From positions 3,658,001-3,722,000 of the forward strand of contig NZ_LT897781.1 of assembly GCF_900188315.1 (NCBI RefSeq): a stretch of DNA of 64,000 nucleotides, in the 5' to 3' direction. This document shows, piece by piece, positions 7,785 through 15,377 of this stretch (the first letter of the stretch is position 1; each line of letters opens with the position of its first letter). Source of the stretch: Marinobacter sp. es.042 (lineage in GTDB: Bacteria; Pseudomonadota; Gammaproteobacteria; Pseudomonadales; Oleiphilaceae). The notes under the pieces were generated by a model. That model did no database searches and was not told the DNA's origin. It was given only the letters and a program-made list of their open reading frames with translations. The position numbers were made by a program, and so were the translations under genes.

Positions 7785-8852
7785 ATGGCAACGACACTCG
7801 GCATCATTGAAGGATTTTACGGCCCCATGTGGACCTGGCAGGAGCGGCGGCAACTGGTTCGCACCCTGGCGCCCCATGGTTACGGCTTTTATCTCTATGC
7901 CCCCAAGGCCGATGTTTTTCTGCGTCGGAAGTGGCAGCAGCCGCACCCGCCGGCGATGGCCGCGGAGCTGGCCGATTTCTCGCGCTTTTGTCGTAGCGAA
8001 GGCGTTCGATTTGGTGTCGGTTTGAGTCCGTTCGAAGTGTTCAACCGGTTTGACGACGAGGCCAGGGCGGCGCTGGGACAAAAACTCGCCCTGCTGGAGC
8101 GCATGGGGATCGATGAGCTGGCGATTCTGTTCGATGACATGCGGTCAGACACTCCGGACCTTGCCGGTACTCAGGCGGACATTGTGCACTGGGTCCGTGA
8201 CCGCACCTCGATCAAACAGCTGAGCGTCTGTCCCAGCTATTATTCCGATGATCCGGTTCTCGACCGCGTGTTCGGAGAGCGTCCGGCGGATTATCTGGAG
8301 ACGCTCGGGCGCAAGCTGGACCACTCGGTGAACGTGTTCTGGACCGGAGAGGAAGTGTGTTCCCGGGAAGTGTCGCCCGGCCATCTGAAACGTGTCGGAG
8401 ATCTGCTTGGCCGCAAGCCGGTGCTCTGGGACAACTACCCAGTGAACGACGGCGACCGGATGTCGCAACATCTGCATCTGCGAGCCTTCACCGGGCGACC
8501 GGCGGCGAACGCGGCGCACCTTGCCGGCCATGGTATCAATCCGGCCCTGCAGCCAACGCTGACGGCCATCCCGGCTATCACGCTGGCGGAGTCCTATCGC
8601 CTGGGGCCCTCCTATCAGTATGGCCAGGCGTTCCGCCATGTCGCCCGCGAGGTGCTGGGCAGGGAGTTGGCAGCGCAGCTGCATTCGGATTTACTGGTGC
8701 TGCAGGACGCCGGCCTGGGCCGGATCAGTGATGAAAAGCGCCAGAGCCTTCAGCACACTTACGATGCCTTTGACCACCCTGCAGCCAACGAGATTCTGCG
8801 CTGGCTGGCGGGTGAATATCAGGTGACCGATGAGATGGTGGCCACGCAGTAG
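7785..8852 (+). CDS. GH84 family beta-N-acetylglucosaminidase (O-GlcNAcase-like)
   Basis: 356 residues from the ATG at 7785; a longer frame opens at 7728 but adds only non-conserved residues. The GH84 signature runs throughout: GIIEGFYGPMWTW at the N-terminus, YLYAPKADVFLRRKW, the adjacent catalytic aspartates FDDM (D117, D118), FWTGEEVCSREVSPGHL, and VLWDNYPVND. The family removes beta-linked GlcNAc by substrate-assisted catalysis. Here only the catalytic barrel is present, without carbohydrate-binding or anchoring modules, and no signal peptide is visible with either start, which points to a cytoplasmic substrate. No neighbouring sugar genes reveal the substrate. Confidence 0.88.
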   Translation: MATTLGIIEGFYGPMWTWQERRQLVRTLAPHGYGFYLYAPKADVFLRRKWQQPHPPAMAAELADFSRFCRSEGVRFGVGLSPFEVFNRFDDEARAALGQKLALLERMGIDELAILFDDMRSDTPDLAGTQADIVHWVRDRTSIKQLSVCPSYYSDDPVLDRVFGERPADYLETLGRKLDHSVNVFWTGEEVCSREVSPGHLKRVGDLLGRKPVLWDNYPVNDGDRMSQHLHLRAFTGRPAANAAHLAGHGINPALQPTLTAIPAITLAESYRLGPSYQYGQAFRHVAREVLGRELAAQLHSDLLVLQDAGLGRISDEKRQSLQHTYDAFDHPAANEILRWLAGEYQVTDEMVATQ

Positions 8853-8861
8853 GCGGTTGGC

Positions 8862-9572
8862 CTAGCGAAGGTAGTATTCGACGGTTGAGACTACCCGGAC
8901 GGTTTTTACCGGCTGTTGCTGCTCCATGATGCCCGGCGCCTGATCCCGGGCCAGAATCTGGAAAACGCCCTGATTGGCGCGTCGCAGCCCCCCGAGTTCT
9001 GCTTTCGCATCCTGGGCGAACTGGTCGGCAGCTTCCCGGGCCGATGCCGTGGCCTCGGCAATCATCTCCGGCTTGATGTCGTTGAGCCCGTTAAATACGT
9101 ACGTCGGGCCGGACGGGCCGTAGTCCGAAGACAGCACCACTCCGGAGTCCACCAGTTCACTGACACCCTGGGCTGCCTGCCGGATTCGGTCGATGTCAGT
9201 ACTGCGCACCATCAGCGTCTGGCTGATGATGAACTTCTGCTCTCCGTTGTTGGCCTGGTAGGGGTTAGCCCGGGTATCGGTGACATCCAGGCGCTGGAGT
9301 TCGACCGCATTCTGGTCAATGGCCTGTAGTTTGAGGAACGCCATGATCGCGTCCCGGCTGTTTCTGGCTCTTTCCTGGGCCTCACTCAGGGACGCACCGG
9401 TCGCGACAAAGCGGATCGGCCACAAGGCCAGATCGGCATCCACTTCCCGTTCAGCGACACCTTTAACGGTCACGTAGCGATCGCCGGTGCGCAGATCGGT
9501 CAGGCCATTGCCAATCAGGGCGGCAGAAATGATGGCACTGACGCCGAGAACCACTGAGGCGAAAAGTTTCAT
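8862..9572 (-). CDS. SIMPL domain-containing protein
   Basis: 236 residues: an N-terminal membrane anchor or signal (LFASVVLGVSAIISAALIGNG), then the SIMPL/DUF541 domain beginning YVTVKGVAEREVDADLALWPI and ending VRVVSTVEYYLR. The family is periplasmic or outer-membrane-associated, forms oligomers in some species and is linked to oxidative-stress tolerance, but its biochemical role is unclear. It is a single gene convergent with the GH84 gene (9 bases apart) and divergent from the macrodomain gene. Confidence 0.87.
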   Translation of the reverse strand: MKLFASVVLGVSAIISAALIGNGLTDLRTGDRYVTVKGVAEREVDADLALWPIRFVATGASLSEAQERARNSRDAIMAFLKLQAIDQNAVELQRLDVTDTRANPYQANNGEQKFIISQTLMVRSTDIDRIRQAAQGVSELVDSGVVLSSDYGPSGPTYVFNGLNDIKPEMIAEATASAREAADQFAQDAKAELGGLRRANQGVFQILARDQAPGIMEQQQPVKTVRVVSTVEYYLR

Positions 9573-9688
9573 GGCGTGTCCCTGTATTACGTCACCGGAA
9601 TGTTCCGGAAAGCGTCCGGTGTCTGGCTGCTATCCTGAGGTCATGGTCTAGATTAGCGTTTCACGCCCCAAGCGAAAAGGAAGGAAAC

Positions 9689-10222
9689 ATGACGGTTGTG
9701 AAAGTTGAGTGCATCAGAGGAAACATTGCTGAGCAGCAGGATATGGATGTGATCGTCAATGCTGCCAACGCCGAACTGTTGCCAGGGAGTGGCGTGGCAG
9801 GCGCCATACACAGCGCCGCCGGACCGGGGCTGGCAGAGGAGTGCAGGGCTCTGGCGCCGATCAGGCCGGGGCAGGCAGTCATAAGCTCGGCTCACGAGCT
9901 GCCAAACCAGCATGTAATTCACTGTCAGGGGCCGGTTTACGGGGTTGACGAGCCATCCGACCGTTTGCTGGCTGAGTGTTTCAGAAATGCCCTGTTGCTG
10001 GCAGATCGGCATAAGCTGACGTCCATCGCTTTTCCTGCCATCTCCACCGGGGTTTTCGGCTATCCACTGGAGGATGCTGCGGCAGTGGCCATGAAGGCGG
10101 TGTCTGGCACGCTGGCCGAGCTCAACTCTGTTCGCCTTGTCCGGTTTGTGCTTTTCAATGATCAGGATCTAAAGATGTTTGAGAAGGCTCTTGGGTTGGA
10201 ATCGGGTCTGTCAGGCCGGTAG
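9689..10222 (+). CDS. Macrodomain protein, O-acetyl-ADP-ribose deacetylase-like
   Basis: 177 residues forming one macrodomain: IRGNIAEQQDMDVIVNAANAELLPGSGVAGAIHSAAG at the N-terminus holds the conserved Asn and the glycine-rich phosphate loop, and AFPAISTGVFGYPLEDAA is the second ADP-ribose-binding loop. This arrangement is the YmdB/MacroD type, which hydrolyses O-acetyl-ADP-ribose and reverses mono-ADP-ribosylation. There is an AAGGAAGG ribosome site just upstream of the ATG. It is a single gene, cytoplasmic, with no NADAR, sirtuin or toxin partner nearby. Confidence 0.92.
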   Translation: MTVVKVECIRGNIAEQQDMDVIVNAANAELLPGSGVAGAIHSAAGPGLAEECRALAPIRPGQAVISSAHELPNQHVIHCQGPVYGVDEPSDRLLAECFRNALLLADRHKLTSIAFPAISTGVFGYPLEDAAAVAMKAVSGTLAELNSVRLVRFVLFNDQDLKMFEKALGLESGLSGR

Positions 10223-10231
10223 CCGGCCGTT

Positions 10232-11242
10232 TCAGTCACAGCTTTTGTCTGTCGAGCGGCGGAAGCGGGCTGTCATCGCCTCACGTTCCCGCTGGGCATC
10301 CCTGAATTCGTCGGGCAGAGGCTGGATAAAGTAGATGAAATCACCCTTGGCCCGATTATTGTCCAGGGGCGCTTCGTTGACGTCCGAAGGCCAGAACGCC
10401 GGGCTTACAACCGCAACCGAGATTTCCGGCGCGCGCTGTTTCAGAAGCGCCACGGTGCCCAGGCCATTTTCACTGTGAAAGGTGCCAGTCACGTGCAATA
10501 CCTGGTGCTCCGGGTGCTCTGTCCGCGCCTGAAGAATACGCGTTGCCATGGTGTTGTCCCGGAGCAACTGGGCCTTGTAGGTGTTCTCCATTCGCTCGCT
10601 CATGGTGTCGTCTGCCTGGTGGCTGGCACCGATGGCCGCCATGAACTTTTCCCGGTATTCCGGGGTGTCCATGAAGGGGGTGGCGGGTAATTTCTGTCTC
10701 AAGGTGTCTGAAATACGGTCAAGATAGCCCGGGCCCTTGCGGCCAACGCAGCGGACCACGTCGGCCGGCGCATTGGAGGCGATCACCGGAAGGTCGTGCC
10801 GGCGTGCAAACTCCACCAATGGACGATAGGAGGCACGGTAATTGTCCCAGGCTCCGGCGTCTTCGATCATTTCCGTTTCGCCAGTCTCTCCCCGCAGATA
10901 ACGGTTCAGCTCGTCCTGACGATGCAGGTTGAACTGCTCCATGCTGAGAATCTGCTCCGGCCGCAGCCGAAACAGGGCGGTCTGAAGCCGGGATTGCAGA
11001 AGGTGTGAGCCATGGTGCCCGTGGTATTCCCCGACAACCACAACATCGACGTCGGCCAGTTGCTGCGCCAGTTCTTCCGGAGTCAGCGCGGTCTTGTTTG
11101 CCGGGTTTAACAGTAGGGCATCGTACTGGGTTTGCGGTGCCGAATTCAGCGTGTCGGGGGCTTTCGATGAAGGCATGGCAGTGCATCCGTTCATAACAAA
11201 CAAAGTGGCAAACAGCAGGATTGGCGCGATAGGTTTCATCAT
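10232..11242 (-). CDS. ChaN family lipoprotein
   Basis: 336 residues. The N-terminus is a lipoprotein signal with lipobox (LFVMNGC, Cys20). The body carries the ChaN/haem-binding family pattern: VDVVVVGEYHGHHGSHLLQ, SMEQFNLHRQDELNRYL, DLPVIASNAPADVV and a C-terminal HVTGTFHSENGLGT. Members are outer-membrane lipoproteins implicated in iron or haem handling. The start lies 22 bases after the stop of the small ribbon-helix-helix gene, so the two probably share a transcript and the regulator may control this gene. Confidence 0.85.
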   Translation of the reverse strand: MMKPIAPILLFATLFVMNGCTAMPSSKAPDTLNSAPQTQYDALLLNPANKTALTPEELAQQLADVDVVVVGEYHGHHGSHLLQSRLQTALFRLRPEQILSMEQFNLHRQDELNRYLRGETGETEMIEDAGAWDNYRASYRPLVEFARRHDLPVIASNAPADVVRCVGRKGPGYLDRISDTLRQKLPATPFMDTPEYREKFMAAIGASHQADDTMSERMENTYKAQLLRDNTMATRILQARTEHPEHQVLHVTGTFHSENGLGTVALLKQRAPEISVAVVSPAFWPSDVNEAPLDNNRAKGDFIYFIQPLPDEFRDAQREREAMTARFRRSTDKSCD

Positions 11243-11264
11243 AGTCTTTACGTAATGAACCCCG

Positions 11265-11444
11265 TCAGGATTGCTTTTTACGGTCTTCGCGCCAGTCCGA
11301 TCCCAGCCTTTCTTCTACGTATTCCCGAATGAACTGGCGCACTTTCTGGGATGGCGTCACATCTTCCTGCTTGCACAGTTCTTCAAAGGCGGCCTTTTTC
11401 TCGGGATCGATCAGCAACGTCAGGCGGGCAGTGCGGTTTTCCAT
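11265..11444 (-). CDS. Small ribbon-helix-helix (CopG-like) transcriptional regulator
   Basis: 59 residues, read by translating the minus strand from the ATG at 11444 to TGA at 11265. MENRTARLTLLIDPEKKAAF begins with the short beta strand of a ribbon-helix-helix fold (RTARLTLLID), followed by two helices (EKKAAFEELCKQED, then TPSQKVRQFIREYVEERLG) with the usual S/T-x-S/T-x-x-V-R turn. Such proteins bind DNA as dimers through the paired strand. It precedes the ChaN gene by 22 bases and is divergent from the SulP gene. The 112-base intergenic region has two GTTAA/TTAAC inverted repeats, good candidates for its own operators. Confidence 0.82.
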   Translation of the reverse strand: MENRTARLTLLIDPEKKAAFEELCKQEDVTPSQKVRQFIREYVEERLGSDWREDRKKQS

Positions 11445-11479
11445 TGGGTTCTTCTTTACCTCGGGTGGCTTACGATTAT

Positions 11480-11547
11480 GTTAACCGTATTAACATTGAA
11501 TGCAGATTTAATGAGCATATAATTAGTCGTTAAAAGTTGCAATTAAC
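11480..11547. promoter_or_regulatory. Divergent promoter region with two GTTAA/TTAAC inverted repeats
   Basis: Site 1 (11480-11494) is GTTAA-CCGTA-TTAAC. Site 2 (11529-11547) is GTTAA-AAGTTGCAA-TTAAC. Both lie in AT-rich DNA between the divergent ribbon-helix-helix gene and the SulP gene. Candidate operators; which protein binds them is inference. Confidence 0.5.
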
Positions 11548-11556
11548 GAGTCACTC

Positions 11557-13305
11557 ATGCCGCATCGTGCCCACCTTTTTTCTCTCCGGATGGCTCACGC
11601 ATTCCGGGAAGCGTGTATTGATGAGCCCTACCGGGGCCGCCGTTTCCTGCGCGATGTGATGGCGGGTTTGACGGTGGGCATTATTGCCATACCCCTGGCC
11701 ATGGCGTTGGCGATCGCCAGTGGTGTTGCACCCCAGTACGGCCTCTACACCGCCATTATTGCCGGGTTTGTGATCGCATTGACCGGTGGCAGCCGGTTCA
11801 GCATCTCCGGCCCCACCGCTGCTTTCGTTGTCATTCTGTACCCCATCGCCCAAAGCTATGGGCTGGGGGGGCTGCTTTTGGCCACCTTGATGTCGGGCGT
11901 TTTGCTGATTCTGATGGCTCTGATGCGACTGGGTCGTTTTATCGAGTACATTCCAGAATCGGTAACTCTGGGGTTTACCGGGGGGATCGCCGTGGTGATT
12001 GCCACCCTGCAGGTCCGGGATTTTCTGGGCCTTCAGGTTAGCGATATGCCCGAGCACTATTGGGACAAACTGGCCCTGCTGGCCGGTGCGCTGCCGGAAT
12101 TTGATGGGATGAGTACCTTGGTGGCCGGTGTCACCCTTGCCTGCATGTTACTCTGGCCACGCCTGAAAACCCCGGTGCCCCCGCATCTGCCGGCGGTGGT
12201 GATCGGAAGCCTGCTTGCGCTCTGGTTGAATGCCCAGGGCGCTGCTATCGATACCATCGGTTCAAGGTTCAGTTATCTCCTGCCGGACGGCACCGAGGGA
12301 GCGGGTATTCCGCCGTTCTTGCCGGAATTCGCCTGGCCGTGGCAGCAGGCAGGGGCATCGGGCGAGCCTGTTGGGCTGTCATGGTCGCTGGTCCGGGATC
12401 TGCTGCCGGCAGCTTTTGCCATCGCCATGCTCGGGGCCATCGAGTCCCTCCTGTGCGCCGTGGTGCTTGATGGCATGACCGGCAAACGCCACAGCGCCAA
12501 CAGCGAGCTCATGGGGCAGGGCCTTGGCAACATCATCACGCCGTTTTTCGGCGGCATTACCGCCACGGCCGCCATCGCCCGCTCGGCGGCCAACTACCGG
12601 GCCGGCGCCGAGTCGCCGGTCTCCGCAATGGTGCATTCGCTGGTCGTTCTGCTGGCGCTGGTTTCGCTGGCGGGTCTGCTGGCGTATCTTCCCATGCCGG
12701 CCATGGCAGCTCTGCTGGTGATGGTGGCCTGGAATATGAGTGAGGCCCCCAAGTCCCTGCATCTTCTAAAAACCGCGCCGCGCAGCGACATCCTGGTTTT
12801 TCTCACCTGCTTTTCACTGACGGTATTGCTCGACATGGTGATTGCCATTACCACCGGCGTCCTGTTGGCGGCGGTCCTGTTCATGCGGGAAATGGCCCAG
12901 ATGACCCGGGTTACAGATATCACCCAGAGCAAACGGATTGCAGAATCCCGGCTGCCCGATGGCTGGCAGGTGTTCAAGATTAACGGACCCCTGTTTTTTG
13001 CCGCCGCCGACCGAATTTTCGGGGAGCTTGCAGCGCTATCCCGGAATGCCCGAGGGCTTGTCCTTTATATGGATGGCGTGACGATTCTCGACGCCGGTGG
13101 GCTGTCTGCCCTGAGCAAGCTCATTGCCACCTGTGAACGGGACGGCACACAAATCGTCATTGCCGATCTCCAGTTCCAGCCATTGAGAACCCTGGCTCGT
13201 GCCGGTGTCACGCCGGTGCCTGGCATCAGCCGTTATACTTCTTCCCTGGAAGAAGCCTTACGGCTGATTAGCAATCCCGCGCCTGAATCTGATCAGGTTT
13301 CCTAA
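11557..13305 (+). CDS. SulP family inorganic anion / dicarboxylate transporter with STAS domain
   Basis: 582 residues. An N-terminal membrane domain of about 14 helices begins FLRDVMAGLTVGIIAIPLAMALAIASGVAPQYGLY and includes the SulP motif GGSRFSISGPTAAFVV. It is followed by a C-terminal STAS domain (about residues 465-575, VFKINGPLFFAAADRI and VLYMDGVTILDAGGLSAL). SulP proteins move sulfate, bicarbonate or, in the DauA branch, C4-dicarboxylates. The sequence alone does not choose; the length and arrangement resemble DauA and BicA. The gene is divergent from the small regulator and is followed 75 bases later by the ion-channel gene. Confidence 0.9.
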   Translation: MPHRAHLFSLRMAHAFREACIDEPYRGRRFLRDVMAGLTVGIIAIPLAMALAIASGVAPQYGLYTAIIAGFVIALTGGSRFSISGPTAAFVVILYPIAQSYGLGGLLLATLMSGVLLILMALMRLGRFIEYIPESVTLGFTGGIAVVIATLQVRDFLGLQVSDMPEHYWDKLALLAGALPEFDGMSTLVAGVTLACMLLWPRLKTPVPPHLPAVVIGSLLALWLNAQGAAIDTIGSRFSYLLPDGTEGAGIPPFLPEFAWPWQQAGASGEPVGLSWSLVRDLLPAAFAIAMLGAIESLLCAVVLDGMTGKRHSANSELMGQGLGNIITPFFGGITATAAIARSAANYRAGAESPVSAMVHSLVVLLALVSLAGLLAYLPMPAMAALLVMVAWNMSEAPKSLHLLKTAPRSDILVFLTCFSLTVLLDMVIAITTGVLLAAVLFMREMAQMTRVTDITQSKRIAESRLPDGWQVFKINGPLFFAAADRIFGELAALSRNARGLVLYMDGVTILDAGGLSALSKLIATCERDGTQIVIADLQFQPLRTLARAGVTPVPGISRYTSSLEEALRLISNPAPESDQVS

Positions 13306-13380
13306 TAAAGCAGTGTCTCTCAAAGGCTCCAGATAGTTTACCCTTAGGCGATGAAACTATTCCCGACATAGAGGAATGCT

Positions 13381-15330
13381 ATGCTGCCTTTCCGGTTGAT
13401 CGACCGAATAAAATTCATACTGGAACGCCAACTCGTCAAGGGAGCGGGCTTTCAGCTACTTGTGGTTGGTGTGTTTATCGGTCTGATCTCTCTGGTTGGC
13501 GGCCTGCTGGTGGTTCCCCAGGGCGGAGACTTCGAGGAACCGGCCTCGGCCATCTGGTGGGCCTTCCTGAGGCTAACGGATCCTGGCTACCTGGGCGACG
13601 ATGTAGGGACCTGGCAACGATTTGTATCCACTCTGCTCACGATCAGTGGCTATGTGGTGTTCATGGGCACGCTGGTGGCCATCCTGACCCGGTGGCTGAT
13701 TGCCAAAATGGCAGATCTGGAGCGCGGTCTCACGCCGGTGACTCTTAAGAATCACGTCGTGGTGTTGGGCTGGACCAGCCAGACCCTGCCGCTGCTGTCC
13801 GAATTATTAGGCTCAAGTGGCCGGATGCGGCGGTTTCTTGAAAAGCACGACGCCCAGAAACTCAATCTGGTGGTGTTGTCTGAGGACGCTTCTGCGGCCC
13901 AGGTTCATGAGCTGCGAAGTGAGCCGGGTATCGGGCGCAGGGCCCGTCAGATCATTTTGCGGTCCGGGTTGGCGATCCAGCCAGATGCGCTGCACCGTGT
14001 TGCCTGTCTGGACGCAGCAGCCGTTATCGTGCCCAGCGCAACCCATGAGGCGGGCAGTCTGGTCACATCGGATGTGGAAACCGTAAAGGCACTGCTTTCC
14101 ATCGCCGCCCAGGCGCGGCACTTCAAGGCCCCCTTGCCTTTCGTCGTGGCCGAAATCCAGGATGTTCGCAAGCTTCCGGTCATTGAGCGAGCCTATTCCG
14201 GCGCCGTGGAAGTCGTTGCAGGCGACGCCACCATCAGCCGGCTGATGGTTCAGAACATTCTTCACCCCGGGCTTTCGGAAATATTCAACGAACTGCTCAC
14301 CGCCGGTGATGGCAATGAAATCTATATCCGGGGCGGAGAATCGCTGGCAGGGATGACGCTTGGAGAGCTGGCCGCTGCCCGGCCCGATGTTATCGTTCTG
14401 GGACTTTTGAAATATCGGGATGTCGGCTGGGACGTCCAACTGCTGGCACCGTCAGACTCACGAATTGATTCTTCGGATCGGGTGGTCATCATGGCCCGGG
14501 ACTACTCCGAGACCGAACCGGATCCCAAGAGAACAAACTTGCCGCAGCTTGCGAGAGGGCAAGCGATACGCGTCGACCGGCCTGCTGATCAGCAGAACCA
14601 CCGGGTTCTGGTGTTGGGCTGGAACCGGCGGATTCCCAGCCTGATTGCCGAATTCCTGAGCTATGGACAGCGCCATTTTGAGGTGGACCTCGTTTCTGTC
14701 GTTCCCAGAGCCGAGCGGGAGCAGGCCATTGTCCAATACGTCGATAATGTCGAACGCCTGACCTGTCAGCATATCGAGGCGGATTATATGGTTGAGGGTG
14801 AGCTGCGTCGAATTGGGCCGGCGCGCTATGACACCGTTATCCTGCTGAGCAGTGATCGGTTGGCCTCAGGCGAAGAGGCGGACGCCCGCGCGATGGTGGG
14901 GTATCTCCAGCTCGAGGATATCCTGGCCGACTCTGCGCGGAGGCCCCAACTGATTATGGAGCTGAGCGACCCTGACAATCGTCACCTGTTGGATGGCCAT
15001 CAGAGCGAGATGATGATCAGCCCCATGATTCTGAGTCATGTCCTCGCCCAGGTGGCCTTGCGACGGGAGCTGCGGATCGTGCTGGATGAACTGTTCACCG
15101 TTGGCGGCGCCGAGATACAGTTCCGGGATCCCACGGATTACCCGTTGCCCGCCAGCGCTACCTTTCAGGTTCTGGAGAAAACAGTTGCCGCTGAGGGGGA
15201 ATTGGCCCTGGGCCTATTCCGCGGGAAACCTGATGAACGCGGTCAGCATCTGTTGCTCAATCCGCCCCGAGAGCAGTATCTGGATCTTCAGTCTGGCGAC
15301 CGAGTGGTCGTCTTGTGCCTGACCCAATAG
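13381..15330 (+). CDS. CASTOR/POLLUX-like ion channel with RCK/TrkA-N domains
   Basis: 649 residues. The N-terminal 110 residues hold a short hydrophobic channel part (FQLLVVGVFIGLISLVGGLLVV, then a pore-like FLRLTDPGYLGDD and LLTISGYVVFMGTLVAILTRWLI). Two cytoplasmic Rossmann-like RCK units follow (VVVLGWTSQTLPLLSELL near residue 122; VLVLGWNRRIPSLIAEFL near residue 410), each with a C-terminal TrkA-C-like region. This is the CASTOR/POLLUX family, known in plants as nuclear ion channels and widespread but little studied in bacteria. Probably a ligand-gated potassium or calcium channel in the inner membrane. Confidence 0.85.
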   Translation: MLPFRLIDRIKFILERQLVKGAGFQLLVVGVFIGLISLVGGLLVVPQGGDFEEPASAIWWAFLRLTDPGYLGDDVGTWQRFVSTLLTISGYVVFMGTLVAILTRWLIAKMADLERGLTPVTLKNHVVVLGWTSQTLPLLSELLGSSGRMRRFLEKHDAQKLNLVVLSEDASAAQVHELRSEPGIGRRARQIILRSGLAIQPDALHRVACLDAAAVIVPSATHEAGSLVTSDVETVKALLSIAAQARHFKAPLPFVVAEIQDVRKLPVIERAYSGAVEVVAGDATISRLMVQNILHPGLSEIFNELLTAGDGNEIYIRGGESLAGMTLGELAAARPDVIVLGLLKYRDVGWDVQLLAPSDSRIDSSDRVVIMARDYSETEPDPKRTNLPQLARGQAIRVDRPADQQNHRVLVLGWNRRIPSLIAEFLSYGQRHFEVDLVSVVPRAEREQAIVQYVDNVERLTCQHIEADYMVEGELRRIGPARYDTVILLSSDRLASGEEADARAMVGYLQLEDILADSARRPQLIMELSDPDNRHLLDGHQSEMMISPMILSHVLAQVALRRELRIVLDELFTVGGAEIQFRDPTDYPLPASATFQVLEKTVAAEGELALGLFRGKPDERGQHLLLNPPREQYLDLQSGDRVVVLCLTQ

Positions 15331-15331
15331 A

Positions 15332-15365
15332 ACATGCACCCCGGTGAGTTCCCCGAGGTGCATGT
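15332..15365. terminator. Hairpin between convergent ion-channel and adhesin genes
   Basis: ACATGCACC (15332-15340) pairs with GGTGCATGT (15357-15365). It is centred in the 47-base gap between the convergent stops at 15330 and 15378. The T-run is weak (TCTTGTTAG), so its efficiency is uncertain. Confidence 0.55.
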
Positions 15366-15377
15366 CTTGTTAGTCCG

